This document shows, piece by piece, positions 14,452 through 21,464 of a stretch of DNA of 64,000 bases (positions are counted from its first letter, which is position 1; each line of letters opens with the position of its first letter). Location of the stretch: contig JBNLFL010000043.1 of assembly GCA_050305515.1 (NCBI GenBank), positions 26,735-90,734 on the forward strand. Direction: 5' to 3'. The notes beneath the pieces are model-generated. The model was not told where the DNA came from. It saw only the letters and a program-made list of their open reading frames with translations, and ran no database searches. Origin of the DNA: JAFGUB01 sp050305515. Its GTDB lineage: Bacteria > Campylobacterota > Campylobacteria > Campylobacterales > Sulfurimonadaceae. The position numbers were made by a program, and so were the translations under genes.

Positions 14452-17004
14452 CTAGTCTCCGCTGGGTCCGTTGTGACAGTCATAGCAGCTGACCTGATGT
14501 CCCGCCGCGAATTTCCTGCTTCCGAATGTCCGTGCCGAGAAGGTCTTGGACAACACACTACCGCGATAATCATTCCCGTGACAGCTTTTACACTGTGACG
14601 GATTGCGTTCCGCTACATCCCTGTGATCTTTATACCACGTCGCTCCCACCGAGTGCATACCGTGCGGTCCGCCGGAAGTGGTGCGCGGCATCGTGTCGTG
14701 GCAGGCCGTACACTCGGCGATGGTGCCTTCATGCCCCTGAACCGCAATGCTTTGCAGGTTGTCTTCGGCATGCGAGCTCGGGTAGATGGCATGGGTCGAA
14801 CCGTGACAGGCGGAACACTGCATATCGCCGTGACCTTTGCTGAAACGGTAAAGACTGATACCGCTTGCAGGAGTGTTGGCATTGGTGGCAAAACGCGTAT
14901 CCAATGCGGCGCGCAGGGTTCCCGTATTCTGATTGGTCACGGCTTCGCTGTGGCGCACGCCGTCCTGATGGCAGCTTTGGCAATTAGGCTCTTCCAGCCA
15001 GCCGTTTCTGCCGTGTGTCCCTACGGCATTCATATTGCCGTGACAGCTCTGACACTGAATGCTTGAGATTTTACCCATGGCCCCGCGCAGACATTTTGTC
15101 GTGGCACCGGGGTGACAGCGATAACAGGAACTGCGGTTGGTCGAGCTGGCAAGCGTCTGCCCGTTGGTGGGATCCGTGACATTCGCATGGAGTGCATGCA
15201 GTGACTCGGTCAGAGGTTTGATGCCCGCAATTCCCGTTCCGGGGAGTGCATTGCTGGCGTGACAGGTGGCACAAAGCGCCGGGTTACCGTTTTTGGCGCT
15301 CGTGTAAAGCCCTGCGTTATCGTAATTCATGTATCCCATGCCCTGAAGCGCAGCCTGATTGTCTGAGACTGCAGTGGGATATTTCTGGTCATGCAACCGC
15401 AGGATGTTGTATTTGAAATCGTGCTCCGCATCGGCGTCGTTCTCCCATCCCGCCGCAGGTCTGGCCTTGTCGTAACCGCTGGTTGATCCGTGACATGCGC
15501 GGCAATCCATCTCGTCACTCACCGGCAGGACAACCTGTGTCGTCGCCAGCACGGCACCTGAGCTGTCTTTTGCAGTGACATAGGCCATCGGATAGTAGTT
15601 TTTCGATCCGTCGTCATTATAGGGTGTCAGCGGGATACCCGTGGCTTCCCACCAGTTGTGAGCACTGTTGTAGGTGAAATTGTGCGGGGTCGATTCTGTT
15701 ACGGAATTGCCGGTCAAGCCGATATCCGGCGTCAGCGAGGTGTTGAACAGGGAAGCGGCATAATCCCAGAAATTGGTTTTGGGATTGTTGGCGTTATCAA
15801 ACAGGCTGGTCGTATTCCACTGTCCTGCAAGCGATGGCGCCGCGCTGTATGTGACGGTAACGCCGCCGGTAATGTGTTTGTTTGACGTTCCCGCTTTGCT
15901 GATAAGCTGTGCGTTGAGCGTATTGTAAGGCGGCAGAATCGAAAATACGGAGAAATCCTTACCGTCCATGCAGTGCATGCCCAAATCGTTCCATGCCAGC
16001 AGTGTGTAATTTCCCGATGCAACCGGTCCGGAAGCTACCGAACTGCTCGAAGCACCTGAAGAGGAAGACGCACTGGAATAGAAAGCTGAACTGCTGGAAT
16101 CATGTGACGCGTAACTGCTACTGCTTCCATCATGCTCATCATGATGTTCGTCGTCATGTTCATCATCATGCTCATCGTGATGTTCGTCGTCATGCTCGTC
16201 ATCATGCTCGTCGTCGTGTTCATCCCAAGCAGCGTTACTGTAGTTTGAAGCAGAAGAGACATTCTCATGGCTTGCTTCCGAACTGACACTGTGCCAGGAA
16301 GCGGATGAGACACTTGAGCTGCTACGGCTGCTTGAGAATCCGTATGCGCTGCTACTGCTGCTTGAATGTTCCGAAGATTTTGAACTGCTTGACACGCTCG
16401 AAACAGACGATGACGTGCTCCCGCCGTGAAGATGATGCAGACTCTCTTCAAAATGGGCTCTCGCATCTGCCGTAGAAACAACCGAACGCTCCAGTGCGGC
16501 GGCCGCCTGTTCGGCATCCTGCGCCCCCGTTTGGGATCGCAGTGTGTCGCTGATAACTTTCTTCGTCTGCGATGAAATGGAGATACCATCTTCCGGATTA
16601 CCGTTATCATCAGCCGTCTGAAGCAGTCGAAGCAACGTATCGAGCCGTGCCGTATCGACATTAGACGTATCGTTTTGTACGACTTCACCCTGAATCAGGT
16701 CGATGGGAGTGAGTACCGCTTCATTATCCTGTGAACGTAACGCCACGGATCCGAGCGGATACGCTCCCAGAGTGAACGTAATATTTTCACCGGCAAGGAA
16801 GTGAAAACTTCCATCGGTGTTGGTCACACCGGAGCTGCCGCGGTCACCGCGATAATCCGCGCCCCCAACGGCAGAATCGATCAGATAACCGACATAGGTT
16901 GTTTCTGCCGGTGTTATGGCTGCGGATGATGATCCGCCGCCTCCACATCCGGACAGCAGCAAGGTGCCTGCAAGAGCTGTAACCAAAGACATTTCGCGTT
17001 TCAT
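14452..17004 (-). CDS. Nonahaem c-type cytochrome lipoprotein with Ser-rich and DEH-repeat linker
   Basis: An 850-residue exported protein. A lipoprotein signal ends in LLLSGC, so Cys is lipidated and the protein is probably on the outer membrane. Residues about 35-190 form a separate N-terminal domain, then come long Ser-rich stretches around an eight-unit DEHD/DEHH repeat, then a second domain (from LLAWNDLGMHCMDGKDF), then nine CxxCH haem sites (CRACH, CATCH, CYRCH, CQSCH twice, CSACH, CTACH, CKSCH, CYDCH). This suits electron transfer at the cell surface to a metal, mineral or partner enzyme. ATG 17004 is chosen because GGAGG lies five bases upstream; the longer TTG frame lacks a site. 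Its redox partner is not in the window. Confidence 0.9.
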   Translation of the reverse strand: MKREMSLVTALAGTLLLSGCGGGGSSSAAITPAETTYVGYLIDSAVGGADYRGDRGSSGVTNTDGSFHFLAGENITFTLGAYPLGSVALRSQDNEAVLTPIDLIQGEVVQNDTSNVDTARLDTLLRLLQTADDNGNPEDGISISSQTKKVISDTLRSQTGAQDAEQAAAALERSVVSTADARAHFEESLHHLHGGSTSSSVSSVSSSSKSSEHSSSSSSAYGFSSSRSSSSVSSASWHSVSSEASHENVSSASNYSNAAWDEHDDEHDDEHDDEHHDEHDDEHDDEHHDEHDGSSSSYASHDSSSSAFYSSASSSSGASSSSVASGPVASGNYTLLAWNDLGMHCMDGKDFSVFSILPPYNTLNAQLISKAGTSNKHITGGVTVTYSAAPSLAGQWNTTSLFDNANNPKTNFWDYAASLFNTSLTPDIGLTGNSVTESTPHNFTYNSAHNWWEATGIPLTPYNDDGSKNYYPMAYVTAKDSSGAVLATTQVVLPVSDEMDCRACHGSTSGYDKARPAAGWENDADAEHDFKYNILRLHDQKYPTAVSDNQAALQGMGYMNYDNAGLYTSAKNGNPALCATCHASNALPGTGIAGIKPLTESLHALHANVTDPTNGQTLASSTNRSSCYRCHPGATTKCLRGAMGKISSIQCQSCHGNMNAVGTHGRNGWLEEPNCQSCHQDGVRHSEAVTNQNTGTLRAALDTRFATNANTPASGISLYRFSKGHGDMQCSACHGSTHAIYPSSHAEDNLQSIAVQGHEGTIAECTACHDTMPRTTSGGPHGMHSVGATWYKDHRDVAERNPSQCKSCHGNDYRGSVLSKTFSARTFGSRKFAAGHQVSCYDCHNGPSGD
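16129..16224 (-). repeat. 12-bp coding tandem repeat (DEHD/DEHH x 8)
   Basis: Ninety-six bases encoding eight tetrapeptides, six DEHD and two DEHH, in the cytochrome linker. The codons differ between units, so the pattern is kept at protein level. His/Asp/Glu richness suggests metal binding. Confidence 0.93.
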
Positions 17005-17085
17005 GATATCCTCCAATCATTTCGATGGAGTGATTATGAATGCTTAAGATGAATTTTAAATGAAGATGAAAAGGTTTGGCAAAAC

Positions 17086-17295
17086 TTATTTACTGTTGGG
17101 TGTGATCATAATGGTGAAATCCCCTGCCATTTCGCTCAAGCTGAAGCGGTGTTTATGGCAGAAGGTGGAGTTCATCACACCCAGCATGTATTGTGCTTCG
17201 GCTTTAGCGGCCTCTTTGGTTTCGAACTGCTGCTGTTCGGAAAATCCGCTTTTGATAAAGCAGCTGCAGGCATTTTTAACTTCGACACGGTACAT
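17086..17295 (-). CDS. Small conserved-looking hypothetical protein
   Basis: A 69-residue protein with no recognised domain. It has Cys residues in NACSCF and TFCHKH and an Ala-rich helix in the middle (EAAKAEAQYML). The start ATG 17295 has AGGAG five bases upstream; a GTG two codons earlier has no room for that site. It begins eight bases after the response-regulator stop and on the same strand, so it is probably co-transcribed as the last gene of the chemosensory operon. No function is assigned. Confidence 0.7.
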   Translation of the reverse strand: MYRVEVKNACSCFIKSGFSEQQQFETKEAAKAEAQYMLGVMNSTFCHKHRFSLSEMAGDFTIMITPNSK

Positions 17296-17303
17296 GGACA
17301 CTC

Positions 17304-18668
17304 CTAAAAATCGAAAATATCATCAAGATCATCGGCTGCGGCATCGTCATGCTGTCCCAGCATCGCACCGATCATCTGCGTATTGGCAATAATGGTGTCG
17401 TCAAGAAAATCAACGCTTGGAGCACCCTCATGAAACACCATCCGGTTCCATGTCATCAGGTCCTTGCTGAATGCCACGGCAAGCGGTCCAAGGGCACCGG
17501 AATTACTGCGAAACGTTTCTGTTGCAGCAGCAATCGTTTCAGAAAGCTGTTTCAGCGCCTGCGAAATGCGGTAAGCTTCATTATAGGTTCCAAGAAGCCG
17601 CCCGATGCGTTCGAGATAGGTATAAATCTCTTCGACTTCATGAGGTTCAATGTCGCTGTTCCCGACGACGAGCAACAGTGAGCTGAGTTTTCCGAGATAG
17701 AGTTCGACCTCTTCAAGATCTTCGTCCTCCATGTAATCGAAAACATAGTGCTGTTTCGAAGTCATCGGAACCGTATATTCGACGCTCAGCGGTGTCGCTT
17801 CCGACACGGGTGTTTCCCGGACTTTTCTCACACTTTCGTACGATGCGGATGTAGTCATTTTCGGATTGATTGCCGGCGCTTCATAAGGCGCCTGATCAAT
17901 AAAAGAGCCCTGTGATAACCGAAACGAGATACGGCTCTCATTGCTCATATAATCAGTCACCGCACTGTTTTTCAATAATACCAGCTTGACGAGTTTTGCA
18001 TCCATTTCATCAAGTGCGTTGAGTGTAAAATAACGATGTGATTCACTCTCCTCAACGACAATCTCGCTGTGGACACCCAGTTTCAGCTGCAAGTCACCCA
18101 GCGCATAAAGCACCCGGACGACATCACTCAAAATTTCGCAGCGCAGCGCATTATTAAGCAGGTAATACTCCCAGAATTCGGAAAGGGCATCTTCTCCCGT
18201 AATAATAAAAATCAGGCGTCGGCTGTAAACCTCTTTAGAGTAAAGGTTGATGGCATCAGCATTGAATTTATTCGGATTCCGTGATGCGATAATAGAAAGG
18301 TAGTTACCCAGTCGGCTGTTGAAGATGTCGGCATTAACCGGTTTCGAGATGTAATCTTCTGCTCCGTTGCTCAGGATCTCCCGCTGGCGTTCATTGTCAT
18401 CAATCGCCGAAACGGCAATGATCATGACATGCTTGTCTTTATCCCGAATCTTTTTGGTGGCATCAATACCGTTAAGTTCGGGCATCATGATATCCATAAA
18501 GATAATGTCGTATTGTGTCTGGTGCGCTTTTTCTACGGCAATAGCGCCGTTTTCAGCCTCTTCAATCTCAAATGCCGCATTACTGTTCTCATCCAGATAA
18601 TCTTCGAGCAAAAGGTTCAAAATCATCCGATTGTTCTTATTATCATCCACAATCAGAATTTTATGCAT
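17304..18668 (-). CDS. Response regulator with long uncharacterised C-terminal region
   Basis: A 454-residue protein. Residues 1-125 are a receiver domain: the acidic pair in ILIVDDN, phospho-acceptor Asp59 in FMDIMMPELNG, the Ser/Thr region in IIAVSAID, and Lys in YISKPVN. The remaining 330 residues match no DNA-binding or enzymatic output I recognise; a helical C-terminal part (EEIYTYLERIGRLLGTYNEAY) may be a phosphotransfer-like or dimerisation bundle. The start ATG 18668 has AAGGGG upstream; its ATG overlaps the stop of the histidine-kinase remnant by 8 bp. It is likely phosphorylated by CheA of this cluster or by the kinase that has been lost. Confidence 0.82.
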   Translation of the reverse strand: MHKILIVDDNKNNRMILNLLLEDYLDENSNAAFEIEEAENGAIAVEKAHQTQYDIIFMDIMMPELNGIDATKKIRDKDKHVMIIAVSAIDDNERQREILSNGAEDYISKPVNADIFNSRLGNYLSIIASRNPNKFNADAINLYSKEVYSRRLIFIITGEDALSEFWEYYLLNNALRCEILSDVVRVLYALGDLQLKLGVHSEIVVEESESHRYFTLNALDEMDAKLVKLVLLKNSAVTDYMSNESRISFRLSQGSFIDQAPYEAPAINPKMTTSASYESVRKVRETPVSEATPLSVEYTVPMTSKQHYVFDYMEDEDLEEVELYLGKLSSLLLVVGNSDIEPHEVEEIYTYLERIGRLLGTYNEAYRISQALKQLSETIAAATETFRSNSGALGPLAVAFSKDLMTWNRMVFHEGAPSVDFLDDTIIANTQMIGAMLGQHDDAAADDLDDIFDF

Positions 18669-18888
18669 AAGACCCCTTTCCATTTCCCGCAATCACTACT
18701 TTGGCACCGCCAAGCAGGGTGTCGTGCTCTAATTCTATCGTATATTCCAGCACTTCATACAACTTTTTGACGACATAAAGACCAACGCCCGCTCCGTTGT
18801 CGCTAATAGGTGATGCCGTAATATCTATGGTCTTCTCTTCGCCGTCAAATAAAAAATACTGCGACCTCCCCTGTACTTCTGGCGCAGA
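18661..18888 (-). pseudogene. Histidine-kinase C-terminal remnant
   Basis: An open frame of 75 codons bounded upstream by an in-frame TGA (18889-18891) and with no ATG. It encodes the last part of a HATPase domain: the G2 box in SDNGAGVGLYVVKKLYEVL and the closing strand LLGGAKVVIAG. The dimerisation and N-box portions are missing. It overlaps the response-regulator start, as an intact kinase-regulator pair would. This shows a deletion between the ParA gene and the kinase. Translation from an alternative codon is unlikely. Confidence 0.75.
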
Positions 18889-18918
18889 TCATGATTAGAG
18901 CGGATGAAGGTATTTTAC

Positions 18919-19662
18919 CTATCCGATCCGTTCTCGCAATTCACTGGCAAAATTGCAGTAATCTTTCATGCCTTTACTGCGGCGCGTTCCAAGAACAAGC
19001 GGAAATCCCGATTCAAACTGTCCGGCGAGCTTTATGTCCACGCCGATAGGAGTAAACAATTTCTCTTTCCCGAATGCTGTCCTTACTTTATCAAGGGCCG
19101 CTTTGTGTTCCGGTATATGGGGATTGAACATGACCGGCAATATTCCGACATCAGCCAATTCGCGCTGAAGTTGTGTAGCGCTGTGATAGACGGCACGCAT
19201 CATCTGCCCTACAGCGACGACTCCAAGATGGTGCGGTACGAACGGAATGACGACCGCATCTGCTACTTCCAGCGAATTTTTCAGCAAAGCATCAAACGTC
19301 GGCGGGGTATCAATAATGCAATAATCGAAAAAATCGGCTATCTGTTCATGTTTGAAACGGCTTTTGAGCACGCCTCTAAGATCATTGTATTCATAGACGT
19401 CAAAAAAGGTGAGTGCCGGAGAGAGGGTCAGACGCTCATGAACGGTAGGGATAAACGTCTCGCTCAGGGTCATGCCCAAAAAGATGGAATGCACTCCGAG
19501 GCTTTCGGAAGGTTCCGCACCGACTCCGATGGAGGCATGCCCCTGCGTATCAAAATCGAGCAGCAGGACCGATGCGGTTTTGGCCAGTTCCGTCGCCAGA
19601 TTGACCGCAGTTGTCGTTTTGGCGGAACCGCCTTTGCGATTGCTAATTACAATGGTTTTCAC
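18919..19662 (-). CDS. ParA/MinD-type ATPase of the chemosensory cluster
   Basis: A 247-residue ParA-family ATPase. The deviant Walker A is KGGSAKTTT (residues 10-18) with the signature lysine, Walker B-like LLLDFDTQGH, and DTPPTFD. There is no ParB gene and no parS-like array, so plasmid or chromosome partitioning is unlikely. ParA homologues encoded in chemotaxis operons (ParC, PpfA types) position cytosolic or polar chemoreceptor arrays, which fits the cytosolic receptor of this operon. It overlaps the small STAS-like gene by 20 bp. Confidence 0.88.
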   Translation of the reverse strand: MKTIVISNRKGGSAKTTTAVNLATELAKTASVLLLDFDTQGHASIGVGAEPSESLGVHSIFLGMTLSETFIPTVHERLTLSPALTFFDVYEYNDLRGVLKSRFKHEQIADFFDYCIIDTPPTFDALLKNSLEVADAVVIPFVPHHLGVVAVGQMMRAVYHSATQLQRELADVGILPVMFNPHIPEHKAALDKVRTAFGKEKLFTPIGVDIKLAGQFESGFPLVLGTRRSKGMKDYCNFASELRERIG

Positions 19663-19915
19663 TTAGCTCAAATCCCTCGAGAACCTTTTGATACATCTTG
19701 GGTTCACTGCCAAACGTATAAGAACAGGCATAAAGTTTCTGATAGGCCATCAGCGTCTGTAATACCGCCGTATGGATATCGTCACACAACGCAAAATCGC
19801 AACTTACCGGTTCCGGAGCGCTCTGCTGAAAAAAGTCACGTATTTTTACAACTTCGTCCTCATAAATGACGCCTTCAAAATGCAGCATGTTGTTTTCAAT
19901 TTGAACCCCCATCAC
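19643..19915 (-). CDS. Small STAS-like protein
   Basis: A 90-residue protein, possibly a STAS-type domain (strand MLHFEGVIYEDEVVKIRDF, then SCDFALCDDIHTAVLQTLMA), with no clear conserved Ser. It overlaps the CheW-CZB gene by 4 bp and ParA by 20 bp. Between these it may link receptor arrays to ParA; this is inference from position. The family call is weak. Confidence 0.6.
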   Translation of the reverse strand: MMGVQIENNMLHFEGVIYEDEVVKIRDFFQQSAPEPVSCDFALCDDIHTAVLQTLMAYQKLYACSYTFGSEPKMYQKVLEGFELSENHCN

Positions 19916-20688
19916 GACACCTCTCTGACAGGGAATTGAATCGATCTGATAACATTGATGAGATTCCCGTCAAGTTCGATAACACCTTCAAACTCCAGGA
20001 AAGAGCCCACAAGCTGAGAATCTTCCGCTGACTGAATCAGCCCTTCGTCAATATGTGCGATATCAATAATCGTATCCACCTTAATGGCGAATTCACCTTT
20101 GTTGCCGTGATAGAGAAGAAGTTTCTGAAGCGAATTGGCCACAATCTCGAATTCGGCAATAAACTGATTGATGTGATGCATGGTTGAATCGTAAATCTCC
20201 ATGACCGTTGTATTCACAGCTTCGATGGCAGCAGAACGGTCTGTTTTGGCCAGTTCAACGATTTCAATAGCCGATCCGTGCAACCGCTTGTGAAAATTAT
20301 TCAGCTCTTTGAGAATCTGACTGACATGATCGTCATAAGAGGTGAAGTTATCGAGCCATTTTCCAAGATTGCACAGATGTGGATTGGTCGTCAGATGAAA
20401 CGCCACCCCTTTTTGGATACTGTTTTCCAGCGTCTCGACCCAGGTTTTATGCTGTTGTTTGAGATCCTGAAAAAGTGCCTTGAGCTCTTCGTCATAGGTT
20501 TTTAGATTCACCATCTGACGGAAACCGACAACTTTTACCACACGATTTTCATAAGACATCATCCCCTCCACAAAAGGATGCGCGTTAGGAATATCCGTGA
20601 TAACAGGAATCTGCGTGATCCGCTGAATGTTCTCAAGATCAATCGCGTAACGGTTTTTGGCAACTTCAAAAATAATTAGATCTTTCAT
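19912..20688 (-). CDS. CheW domain split by a CZB zinc-binding domain (copy 2)
   Basis: A 258-residue protein. Residues 1-62 are the first half of a CheW fold (IIFEVAKNRYAIDLENIQRI). About 70-175 is a chemoreceptor zinc-binding (CZB) domain with the expected ligands His80, Cys106, His133 and His137 (QQHKTW, PHLCNLGKW, NFHKRLH). Residues about 185-258 finish the CheW fold (FAIKVDTIIDIAHI). CZB normally sits at the C-terminus of receptors; here it is inserted in the coupling protein. It is a paralogue of the gene directly upstream, overlapping it by 4 bp. It probably couples CheA to receptors and reports zinc or hypochlorite-type signals, by analogy with other CZB proteins. Confidence 0.83.
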   Translation of the reverse strand: MKDLIIFEVAKNRYAIDLENIQRITQIPVITDIPNAHPFVEGMMSYENRVVKVVGFRQMVNLKTYDEELKALFQDLKQQHKTWVETLENSIQKGVAFHLTTNPHLCNLGKWLDNFTSYDDHVSQILKELNNFHKRLHGSAIEIVELAKTDRSAAIEAVNTTVMEIYDSTMHHINQFIAEFEIVANSLQKLLLYHGNKGEFAIKVDTIIDIAHIDEGLIQSAEDSQLVGSFLEFEGVIELDGNLINVIRSIQFPVREVS

Positions 20689-21464
20689 GCTTTTCCTTTT
20701 GGTATGGTAATTGATTCAATAACACTAAGCAGCCGTTTGTTATGTTCCATGGCCCCAATGACTTTAATGTACCTGCCTTCCCGAGCCAACCCGCTGCTGC
20801 GGATAACGGCTGATTCCTCTACATGTACGATATCATCGATATCATCAACCTTGAGGCCGAACGGTTCGGCATCCACACGACTCATAATAAGCAATCGCTG
20901 CGAATCATTGGCAACCTGTTCTGAATGCGATGCCATCTGCTGTAAAAATCCGATAGTTTTCATGTAAATAGCCTGTACCTCATTTTCAACCCATGAGCGT
21001 GCCTTCGCAGGATCGGTTTCATAAGTCTCAAGTACACCGACAGCAGACTTATGCAACTCCTGATGATGGCGGTTGAGAAAGCGCTTCGTATCATTGACAC
21101 TATCGTCGTTGGTAGAGAACTTATCGATCCATTTTCCAAGATGGCACGCGTGGGGGTCTGTTGTCTTTGTAAAGGCCACTCCGTTTGTTACCGAGTCGGA
21201 AAGCGCGTCAATCCAGGCTTTATGCTGGCCTTTGAGCTCATCAAACATGGTCTCGACCGTCTCGACATAACTCTTTTTTCCGATCATGCTGCGAAAGCTG
21301 TACACTTCGATAACACTGCCCTCGTAGTTCATAATACCCTCACAGGTCACATCCTTGCCGACAGCCGGTGTAATCATCGGAACATTGACAATACGCTTGA
21401 CACGTTCAAGCGGAACCGCATAATGCAATGCTTCAACCCTGAAGAGCAAATAGCTTGTCATCAT
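20685..21464 (-). CDS. CheW domain split by a CZB zinc-binding domain (copy 1)
   Basis: A 259-residue paralogue of the next gene, with the same order: CheW first half (LLFRVEALHYAVPLERVKRI), CZB insert with His81, Cys107, His134 and His138 (GQHKAW, PHACHLGKW, RHHQELH), then CheW second half (FGLKVDDIDDIVHV). It overlaps the cheA stop (TGATG-type junction); ATG 21464 or 21461 could start it and AAGG lies at a usable distance from both. Tandem duplication followed by clear divergence suggests two non-equivalent couplers in one array. Confidence 0.83.
   Translation of the reverse strand: MMTSYLLFRVEALHYAVPLERVKRIVNVPMITPAVGKDVTCEGIMNYEGSVIEVYSFRSMIGKKSYVETVETMFDELKGQHKAWIDALSDSVTNGVAFTKTTDPHACHLGKWIDKFSTNDDSVNDTKRFLNRHHQELHKSAVGVLETYETDPAKARSWVENEVQAIYMKTIGFLQQMASHSEQVANDSQRLLIMSRVDAEPFGLKVDDIDDIVHVEESAVIRSSGLAREGRYIKVIGAMEHNKRLLSVIESITIPKGKA

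Noticed and set aside
16129..16224. CRISPR-like or satellite array
   Set aside because: The 12-bp units are contiguous without spacers and are in frame as DEHD/DEHH in the cytochrome linker. No cas genes are present.
18919..19662. Plasmid or chromosome partition system
   Set aside because: No ParB gene or parS repeats; the ParA gene is embedded in a chemosensory operon.
18904..19869. 321-codon plus-strand frame over the ParA gene
   Set aside because: It mirrors the ParA coding strand; the ParA Walker motifs decide the real gene.
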